In this document: positions 54,522 through 64,000 of the stretch, one piece after another | Numbering within the stretch: position 1 is the stretch's first letter | Layout: each line of letters starts with the position of its first letter | Assembly: GCA_017590115.1 (NCBI GenBank) | Contig: JAGGNK010006559.1 | Location: 7,243,784 to 7,307,783, forward strand | DNA from: Montifringilla adamsi | Lineage: Eukaryota; Chordata; Aves; Passeriformes; Passeridae | Direction of reading: 5' to 3' | DNA: 64,000 nucleotides | The notes under the pieces: model-generated | Seen by the model: the letters and a program-made list of their open reading frames with translations, nothing else | Database searches by the model: none | What the model was told of the DNA's origin: nothing | Position numbers and translations under genes: made by a program

Positions 54522-55944
54522 GTTATTTGAGCCTGGCTGAGATGTTTGCAAAGATCTTAATGGTCTATCTGAATTCTAAAGGTTTGCTGACCCCACAACT
54601 TACCTGAAGGTAGTTTTGAGATTCTTCACTCTGAGAACTTAAAACCTTAAAGATTTGCCACAATACCTTTTCCTTTTAAAGAGACAAGCATTTTGAATGG
54701 GTTTGATTTCTTGTTTTCCCTTGGAATTTTTTGATGTAAGGCCATTGAAATGTTCGGGTGAGAGCATAAAAATGCCTGAAGTAGATCAAGAGTTATTAAA
54801 ATACCTAGTTTGTTGTATTGATCTGTAATTTAGCACTTCATCTTTCCAATTCTTTGGATGTCAAAGTACGCTTTCACAAATATAGCATGGGTTTTCTGTC
54901 AATCATATTATTCTCAAGACACGATTTTTCTTTTAATTGTCATTTTGTTTGTGGAGTCAGAATATCTACACAGAGCCGTGTAGTGATTTATTTAGTGAGA
55001 AAAGAATTTTCATGTACGATTACCTCCTCTTTATTTGTGCATTTATTAATCCCTTTTCTAGAAATTCTTATATAGCTGCTACTGCTTCTCAAATTGCCAT
55101 GGTTTTTAAAGAGAATAATGCTTATTGATAGTTCCCACATGCACTGGCAGGCACATCTAAAACCTGTACTTTTGTGTTCACAGCTTGCATAATATAAAAT
55201 TTAGAGATTGCTTGTCAAACTAAGTGTCAGCTGAGTTTCCTAGGAAACTCACTGAAGATATTTATAAAACTACAGATCAGCTTAATAATAGATATAATAA
55301 TGTCAGTAGCTCATTATTTTTTAACTTTATTGGTCCATTTTAGTTTGCTTTAATTTGTTGCTAAACCAAACCACTGCATTTCCAACCAGAGCCAGAGACC
55401 TTCCTTTCAATAACTTGCCTAATTAATTTCTGTGGAAAAGGGTAGTTTCTGCTATTCCATGTAAGAAAATTTAAAACACCCTATGTAAAATTAAAAAGAA
55501 CATAAATGTCATACTAATTATCTGACTGAATCCTTTATAAGTAAAACCACAATTGTGAAATATAAATGTAAATATTGCATCATGTTATTGTTTTATTCAC
55601 TGTTGAATTGAATGTGTGAATTTGAAGCTCATTGCACATGCATGCAAAACAGTCACTTTAGAATTAACATAAATCCCGAGTATGGGTTTCTATAGAAGCT
55701 AGATAAATAAAAGACCTGTCAGTATTGTAAAAAGGCATGATTCTGTGAAAATATTTACATCCCTGAGCTGAAAAAAAAAGTATCTAAAGAGAGAGTAAGT
55801 GATACTTTATGTCCATTTTTGTTCATTCTTCTGTTATTATGTTTTCCTTGCACTGATTCTTTGAATTGAGACAGCAGATCTTTTTGTACTTTAGGTTCTT
55901 TAAATGGAAATTTCAGTCATGTCAATTCAAAATTTGCTGATATG

Positions 55945-55980
55945 CATGTGTGTGTGTATATATATATATATATATGTATA
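55945..55980. repeat. Compound TG/TA microsatellite
   Basis: Alternating TG units pass into about ten TA units. A compound dinucleotide repeat, likely polymorphic. Confidence 0.9.
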
Positions 55981-58912
55981 AAATAATCTATATTTTGTCA
56001 GAACATAATTATTCAAGACAATTAGGGTTAGGTGAAGTTAACATTCTCTAGAAATCAGTTTAGAAAAGTAATTTCAGCTTTCCCTTTCTAATACGGTAAT
56101 GAGAATGAAGTTAGTGTGTTAGGAAATGAGGCAGTACTGACTCCTTATCTCATCTGGAATCCATTTCTTGTACCCAGTATGCACATTTGCCTGTCAGGAC
56201 TAGATCTGATGCTGTGCTAATTAGCCAAGTAAGGAGTTCATATGAAGGATATTCAAGAACTGATTTTTCTTTTGAAAAGCTAAGAGTGTAGCTGTCTGTG
56301 TTTCTCTGTCTAAGAAATCTCATTGCGCACTTAACAATGTCGTTGCAGAAGAAATCTTAGGAAGCCTGTCCATCACACACTGAAAAGGTTAATTTCCTAT
56401 AAAGCTACAAAATTTATCCCAATCCTAATGGTAGCTGCATGTGGATTTATTGAATGCTAGTGATACTGTTCCAGCTTGTTATAGCAAGGTGGCAGGTAAA
56501 ACCTTGTAAATCATTGCATTTATTTTAATATGGCTTACATGCAGACAGCAACCTTACAAGCATAAAATGGTACAGCTGCTGTGTCAAATGATATTTTTTG
56601 AACACATGATATTTGTCAGAGCTGGCTCTGTCTTAGCTGTGGTGTTGCAGTTCAGGGTATTCAAAACTGGTCTTTTTCTACTGGGAGAAAGTGGAAGATG
56701 ACTTCAGCTCATAGGCAGGACATCTAATTAGGAGACTTGCCTCTTTGCCAGCCTGCCATGGGTTGTGTGTAGTGTAACTGCATTACTCCTCGCTCCTCTG
56801 TTCCTTACCATGATTTGCCTGTTTGAAATGTGCAAGTGCTAACAACCAAAAACCTTCCTTAAGTACTTGTTGTATACCTATATACAACAGTATATAGGAG
56901 GAAGGGGTGAGTTTGCACTTAATACTGTGTTGATCCATTTTGGATAAGTTCTGCCAAAATGGTCCTTGTACTGTGGAGACAAGAGGTATTGTCTCTGATT
57001 TATACACCAACTTCACAAGATATGTTTCTGAAAAAAAAAGCTATTTCACACTGTCTTGCAAGGTTTGTGATGGAGTTGTATTTGTGCACAAACACTGACT
57101 TCAGTCTACACTCTTAAGCAGATCCCTTTCCGTGTCAGACATAGTCTGTACTTTGGAACAAAGAAGAACATCCATGTTAAGGAAAATTACTCTAATCAGG
57201 AAATTTCAGCCTGGAGGCATTTTTGCTTTGGGCTTTTTTGCCTTCTTTTTTTCATGTTCTGTGCAGCAAGCATGAGGCAAGAGTTGTCCCAGTGATAGGT
57301 GTGTTGCTTAAAAATGCATCGCTCTGCTCCGGCGTCTGCATGAACCGTGGGATAACTGAAGTTAAACTTTGCTCAGTCAAGGTGATGACAATCATCTGAC
57401 CAAAAGGTTCAACGTGAATAAAACTGATTTCCCATGGTGACTGCAGCTGACTATAAAAATGTACTTTTATATCCTTATATAAATTTATAGGGCTTTTGGC
57501 AAGGAAGGAGGATTTGTGAAATGATGCTTTTTCTTCAGTTTCTTCCATATAGTTTTGCTAACAGGCACCTGTTGGGTTGTGCTAAACAGTGATTTTTTTT
57601 TTAAACCCTGTGCTTATCTATCACACCTTGATCATCCAGAAAGAAAAGCTAGATATTCTAATTGTAGATACTGCATTTTGTTTTGTTTTCCTGCTATAAC
57701 AGTGGAGGTTTGAAAAGGAAAAATATATTGAGTAAATATATATGCAGTGTATTTTCCTTTTGGTTCATATCCATGGGAAACTGCTATGAGAGTTACAAAC
57801 AGCTTTTAGGGGCTATTTTTTCAACTGGCCAGTGTGTCTGACCCCTGTGTTAACAGTGAGTTACATTTTAAGTCAAGAGTTCACTGTTTTTTTCTTTCTT
57901 TCCCACTGCAGTTAAGTGGGACATGTATTCCAAGTGCACACTCAAGTAAAATTGGGGAAAACTTGCCTTTTGATAAAAAAGTCTTGATAATATTGTAGTG
58001 GGATGTGTCAGCCAATGGGATATTCACTGCCAAATACCAAATAACAATATAGAAATTCAAGAAGGCTTCTAAGTTATACAGGCAGTCTGGGAGAAAGGAG
58101 CCAGCTGGGCTCACAGGAGATTTAAGAAATGGGTGGAAGTGAGGGAGGAGAACCTGCCTCTTTAGCAATAAATATAAAATCACATTTTTATGTCCATAAG
58201 TGCTGCCATTCTAACACATATTAGGAAAGAATTAAAGCTTGAAAATTTTTTTAAATAATCATAGAATGTAGTTCCCCTCTGATTTTCTGGTTCTCTTTTC
58301 TCTTGCCCTTCCCTGCAGCTGTAAGTCTTTCTTTTACTCCATGCATGTCACTGAGTTTTGCTGACATAAAGAAACAGATTCATTAACCTCCACTTTTTGT
58401 GCTTTAGTTGCAGTGTTGGAGGGCAGCAAGTCAGTCCAAAGCTTTTTGTATGTACCAACAAGCATTTCTGCTAACATAACTGAGACCATAATTAACATAA
58501 CATTATACTTGATTAGCATTATACTAAATAAAGGCACCCCTTTGCCACATTTTCTACATAAAATCCCAAAATCTTTTTTAAGTCTTAACAACCATATGAT
58601 GTTATGATCTGTGGTTAGTTGTAGTATTTTTTAGTGGACCTCATAAAATTGTAGCATTTCAACTGCATTTTGAACCACTTGTGAGTACTGCATAATGGTA
58701 ACTTTAAAAGTGCTGTGTTGAAAAAAGATCTGGGTAAAGTGTTTGTTATAAAATGTAACCTTGAGCAATATATGGAAATAATCAGGCTCCTAACTTTACC
58801 ATTCATGTTGTGTTTCACTTCTCAGCAGGACTGTAAACTGGAAAAGGTAGTGAAGTGTATTTTACTAGACAGTATTGTACATATCTAAGTGTGCGTTTAT
58901 TTTTTTTTCTAG

Positions 58913-58967
58913 CTTTTTAGAAAGAATTGACAGCGTCAGCATGGATGACTACACACCCACAGATCAG
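58913..58967 (+). CDS. GNAL: GNAL exon (GNAS-type exon 6): linker to switch I
   Basis: 55 bp after tttctag. The first C completes the Tyr split by intron 5, and the exon then encodes FLERIDSVSMDDYTPTDQ in frame, with donor GTTAGT. This equals human residues 164-182 (recollection). It is the last helix of the helical domain plus the linker that leads to switch I. Two residues differ from my memory of the human form: Met for Leu174 and Asp for Val175. The Met codon lies in a strong initiation context (A at -3, G at +4), which could matter only if a transcript starts upstream in intron 5. The exon ends in phase 0. Retaining the following intron would add 30 codons before a stop at about 59057. 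Confidence 0.97.
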
Positions 58968-59226
58968 GTTAGTAAAAATAATGTGGTAGGGTCTGAACTA
59001 AGACTGGCGTTCATCTGGATTTTCTGTGTAATTTATTTTAGTCCCTACTGCAGCTGAAATAGGGCATATGGCAGAATAGCAAAATATGGTCTAGTAGTTT
59101 AAGTAATGGATATTAAAGAAGAGGCATTTTGGTGCTGCAAACTTGTCTTTTATTGTTGTAACATCTAGGTCTGTGATTCTTGTAATACATCCATTTTGTT
59201 TTCCTGTTTCCCATTCTGTGTCCCAC

Positions 59227-59243
59227 AAAAAAAAAAAAAAAAA
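59227..59243. repeat. Poly-A run (17)
   Basis: Simple homopolymer in intron 6, with no retrocopy next to it. Confidence 0.9.
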
Positions 59244-59899
59244 GTGAATGGAAAAAAGAACAGAAAGCATAAATGTAAAAAGTTATGGTTTCCCTCACCA
59301 GCCTTTGGTACGGAGAAGCAATGCTTTATTTCAGTGGTGGAGGTGACCCCAGAGGGAGACTTCCCGTGTCTATCCAAAGGATCCTTCCCAGGCAAAAGCT
59401 TGTAGTGAGTAAGGTGTCCAGATTCAGGGGAGAGCACCAGTGGCAACAGCAGAGCTTGCAGACTTCTCTGCAGGCCTGCAGATTCCTTCTTTGCAGGCTG
59501 TGCCCATCTCCTGAGGGTAGCAGAATTTCTATTCAAGCCTAATTTGCAAGACAGTACTTTTTTTCCCAGATGCTGTGATACGTCTTGATGGAGTGCTCTA
59601 GTGGCAAACGCATTCATGTTAAGGCTGAACTGATGCAGTCTTGAAGTAAGGAGGGGCTTCACCCTTTTGCCTGGCTCCAGCTGCCTTCCCTGAGCTCAGG
59701 CTGTGTGCTTTCCTTTGCTGTCTCTTCAGCAAACATTCTGAAGTTGTTATTTTTCAGTGCTGCTATCCCACTGTCATTTAGCAGTCTCAGCCAAGATTGT
59801 GGGCCACATCATAAACTCCAAATACAGGTGGCAGAAGAGAATTCCTGCACTGGATAATTCAGTCTAACAATGCAAGGCATATAACAGGTGGATACCCTT

Positions 59900-59919
59900 A
59901 AAAAAAAAAAAAAAAAAAA
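59900..59919. repeat. Poly-A run (20)
   Basis: Twenty A followed by caaaaacaaag. It lies just upstream of the MIR-like remnant, and no link between the two is evident. Confidence 0.9.
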
Positions 59920-59934
59920 CAAAAACAAAGTTGT

Positions 59935-60060
59935 CACATCTCACTGTGCAGTTAGGGGTGAAATTCAGAGAAATTAGGTGACTTGCCAGAGATCACCCAA
60001 GGAAGCATGCAGAGAAGAGCCTGTTCCTTCAGACTTAATTTAGGTCCATAACCACAAGCG
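59935..60060 (+). repeat. MIR-like ancient SINE remnant
   Basis: Contains ttcagagaaattaggtgact followed by tgccagagatcaccca and gcagag. This matches the order of the MIR core as I recall it (cagagaggttaagtgact, tgcccaaggtcacaca, gcagag). Boundaries are uncertain; recognised by eye. Confidence 0.5.
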
Positions 60061-61317
60061 TGTCTATAGTCAACGCAATATAGGATCAATTATTCAAACA
60101 CTCAAGACATTTTCTGACCAAAGGAATTAGCACTGGGGTTTGCTCCATCTAGACCTCATGGTTTTAGCATCAAGGTGGTTTTAGCATCTTCTCTCGCCTG
60201 GAGAGAGAAGTCAGTGAAGAAAAGCCTCATTTTTGCTTTCATTATTTACATTAGTTCCTGTTTGTTCCTGGGAGGCCCCTCTCTACCTGAAATAGTCTTT
60301 CATCACCTAGAAATTCTTCCTGATATTTCCTTTGGGGAGAAATGTCCTGAAAGATCAGAAAAGGCCCTTGGTATTTGGCAGGTGGAAAACTTTTGCTCTG
60401 AAGGGGGGATTCTCTTTTGATTTTGTTTTTGTCCTGTTGCACTGTATCATGCCTTGCTGAAATAACTGGTAAAAATCACCTATTTCTTCTCTTCCTTTGC
60501 GTTCTGGTTTTTGGGGTGGTTTTTTGCACCATAACAAAGACAGCAAGTGACAGAAAATGACAGTAACATATAAAATAACTAAAAGTGTTAAATAAGTGGC
60601 CTTCAGCTGAGTGCATGCAGCTGTCAAAGCAGCCAAGGTTTGCCTTGGCTACCGGAAGCAGTCAACAGTAGAGTAGGGAAAAAAGGCAAGCTGTGCCTCC
60701 TTCCATCCAGGAAGGAGGCATCATAAATTGCTTTTGCCTACTCCCCTTGAGAATTGAGGAAATTTTTATTTTTTAATTATTGAAGGAGATTTGGTTAAGT
60801 TGTAAAGTATTGCTAGTTTAAAAAACAGGAAAGAAATTCCATATTTCTGCACAACCTAAATTCTGTTCCCTTGTGCTCTGTAACAGAGCTTTAATTACTC
60901 AGTCACAAGCTATTCTTTTGATAGGATTCCTGTCTCATTCAGTACAAAAGAGGGCAGAGTTAAGGTTGCCTGGGCAACTGTAAATCTGGAGTTTTCTAAC
61001 ATTTAAATACTTGACTTTACAACATGAATAACATTTTTCTTAGTTTTATGTAACTTCAGAATTCATTATCCTCATGACATACCAAGGTGTATAACCATCA
61101 AGAACAGGTTTCAGCGGGCAGTAAGGAGAACATAGGAGTTCGCCTGCTTTCTGAGTGCCCAGACCAAATGCAGTGATCATTATTAAGTTTATTTACCATG
61201 TCAGTACAGAAAAATGCCAATTTACCAACGGGTCTGATTGAACTTTCATTAAATGAAACATTTAAGACTTTTCATGGAAAATAATATTCCAAGCTTTTAA
61301 GAACAAAATTAGGTTAG

Positions 61318-62606
<1,289 letters not shown>

Positions 62607-62727
62607 ATGTCACAGCTATCATCTTCGTTGTGGCTTGCAGTAGCTACAACATGGTAATAAGGGAAGACAATAACACAAACAGACTACGGGAATCCCTGGA
62701 CCTTTTCAAAAGTATCTGGAATAATAG
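62607..62727 (+). CDS. GNAL: GNAL exon (GNAS-type exon 9): switch III
   Basis: 121 bp after gtccag. The first two bases complete Asp. The exon then encodes [20 protein letters not shown], next [19 protein letters not shown], and ends with AG of a split Arg codon, donor GTAAAA. It comprises a core beta strand, the switch III loop ([10 protein letters not shown]) and the following helix. [13 protein letters not shown] is the GNAL version; GNAS has NQTNRLQEALNLF. Three residues differ from human GNAL as I recall it (F233 for Tyr, V235 for Ala, K261 for Glu), and all three equal the GNAS residue. This is more likely retained ancestral state than gene conversion, because the GNAL-specific residues between them are kept. 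Confidence 0.97.
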
Positions 62728-63958
62728 GTAAAACAAACCTCATTTTCCACCATCCTTCCCAGTTTATTTACAGTTCACCTCCTTTCAAAATAGGACTCCC
62801 CTTGCTGTAGGCTCAGATTGTTTATTCAGAAAATACCCAGGTTAGGCAGGTCTCAGAGTATCCCCACGGTGACATCCCTCCCTGGCAGGGGCCATGGCGC
62901 AGGACAGGTGTTTCACCATTCCTTCCAAATGATGCAGGGCATGGGAGCAGCTTGGAAAAGGCAAGCCCCCCCGGGCTGGCTGCTGCAAGGGAGGCAGGAA
63001 AGACCCTCTCCTGGCATCACTCTGCTGCTTGGCTGAGACCAAGGTCCTCTGAGGAACATTTGATCTCCTCCTCCAAAGCAGCAGTAGGAGCAGCTCCCTG
63101 TGCTTGTTCCTTGGCGGGCAGCTGCTCTCGTAAGGGTCAGCTCTGAGAGCACAGGGTACCTCTGCCTTGGGGTGATGCTTCAGCCCTAACCTAACTGGAA
63201 GTGCCATTAAATTGCCATGCTGCCACAGTGCCTGTAAATCTAGGTACATAACCAAATAGCAACCCAAATGGGCTCCTGGTATGGAACAAGTGAAAACAAT
63301 GTGCAAAATAAGGTGATGAAGTTTTCAGCACATACCTGTGAGGATGCTCTGCACTGAGAAGTGATTGAAGGTAGAGTGAAGGAGGAATGTTAACTGCACA
63401 TCCCAAGGCACACTGTCACAGTGATGGATTAATTGGGGAAGAAAAGAGACATTATTTTCTTTCCATTCATCAAGTGTCATACAGGCCACCCTAAAAGATG
63501 GGATATCTCTGTGGATGAGCAGTAGCTTAGAGCAGTCTGAGGGAAGGGAGCTTTCTAGCCCTTTTTTTCTTCTTCTTTTTTTTTTTTTTTTTTTTAGTCA
63601 CAACCAAATAAAGCAGGTCTGGTCATAAACTGTGGCGCTTCTAGAAAATGTCACCAGTTTCCAAATTTGATATCTAAAAGAGAATTTAGAAAAAAATTTT
63701 GAAAACTGCCTCCTTCAGCAATGTCCACTACAGTTTTTATAAATGTATTTACTGACCTTAGAAATATACCCACCAGCACAGGTGCAGACCAGTCAAAACA
63801 ATCATTTAGGTCATCTTTTTTTTTTTTATTGAAGCATGTTCTACACTATTTCACACTCTGTCCACACAGGAATAGCCAGTAAATTTCCTATCTATGTGAT
63901 ACATTTTTCTTGATTAACATGTCAGAGATAACACAAACATCTGGTTTGTTTTTGACAG
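62728..63958 (+). other. GNAL intron 9 (1,231 bp, phase 2)
   Basis: Begins GTAAAA and ends gtttttgacag. The stretch 62830-63190 is GC-richer than the other late introns but shows no recognised gene. A C/T-rich tract with a terminal T-run lies at 63561-63595. Nothing else was seen. Confidence 0.95.
63561..63595. repeat. Pyrimidine tract with T-run
   Basis: A pure C/T stretch that ends in about 20 T and then ag. It looks like a splice acceptor, but no GNAL exon follows; the true acceptor of this intron is at 63957-63958. Confidence 0.85.
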
Positions 63959-64000
63959 GTGGTTACGGACCATTTCTATCATTTTATTCTTGAATAAACA
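63959..64000 (+). CDS. GNAL: GNAL exon (GNAS-type exon 10), 5' part, cut by window end
   Basis: 42 bp are visible after tttgacag. The first G completes Arg, then WLRTISIILFLNK, and the window ends on CA of the next codon (Gln expected). ILFLNKQ is the strand leading to the NKQD motif (G4), which reads the guanine base. In G-alpha-s the exon continues with the i3 loop region; here it is cut off only by the window. WLRTISIILF agrees with GNAL, whereas GNAS has WLRTISVILF. Confidence 0.96.

Larger units (their letters stand above)
17138..58912 (+). other. GNAL intron 5 (41,775 bp, phase 2)
   Basis: Begins GTAAGT and ends with a T-rich tract and CTAG. It makes up two thirds of the window. Recognised contents: MIR-like remnant near 18975, A-run at 22478, two TTTTG tracts near 25942 and 26778, a 24-bp palindrome at 26639, a 28-bp tandem duplication at 36501, a possible regulatory cluster at about 37800-38090, a short duplication at 38777, a T-run at 41425, a CR1 fragment at 41801, AT-rich dinucleotide tracts at 54505 and 55945, and a CpG island at about 53270-53760. 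GC-richer patches without recognised content lie near 45000-45260, 46060-46210, 48340-48600 and 52500-53250. No open frame in it matches a protein I recognise, and no intact nested gene was seen. The remaining stretches look like ordinary AT-rich intron. Confidence 0.93.

Noticed and set aside
58968..59057. The frame of the exon at 58913 continues 30 codons into the intron
   Set aside because: A good donor GTTAGT and a clean join to the next GNAL exon show that it is intron; the extension has no conserved content.

Overview
This window is vertebrate genomic DNA, most likely from a bird. It carries the middle of one gene, GNAL, on the + strand. GNAL encodes G-alpha-olf, the stimulatory G-protein alpha subunit of olfactory neurons and striatum. 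Six consecutive exons can be read, at 17040-17137, 58913-58967, 61360-61433, 62304-62362, 62607-62727 and 63959-64000 (the last cut by the window end). All have canonical AG/GT borders and compatible reading phases. Joined, they give about 149 codons with no stop or frameshift. By my recollection of the 381-residue human protein they match residues 132 to 281. They cover the end of the helical domain, switch I with its catalytic Arg, switch II with DVGGQ, switch III, and the start of the NKQD guanine-binding motif. The 5' exons and the last exons lie outside the window.

The assignment to birds, or at least sauropsids, rests on a minus-strand CR1 LINE 3' end at about 41801-42030, two old MIR-like remnants, low interspersed-repeat density and CpG-poor, AT-rich introns. 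Crocodilian or turtle DNA cannot be excluded from the sequence alone.

Layout: 1-17039 is the 3' part of the intron before the first visible exon (called intron 4 here, by analogy with GNAS exon numbering). 17138-58912 is a very large intron 5 (41,775 bp). From 58913 to 64000 five exons are packed into 5.1 kb, with introns of 2,392, 870, 244 and 1,231 bp. About 99% of the window is therefore intronic. No tRNA, rRNA, second protein-coding gene or intact mobile element was recognised. The many short open frames look like chance frames.

The strongest unexplained feature is an intronic CpG island at about 53270-53760, 5.2 kb upstream of the second visible exon. It could be an alternative or nested promoter. 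A candidate regulatory cluster at about 37.8-38.1 kb, a perfect 24-bp palindrome at 26639-26662 and several short tandem duplications are lesser points. I did not find a new biological system here.
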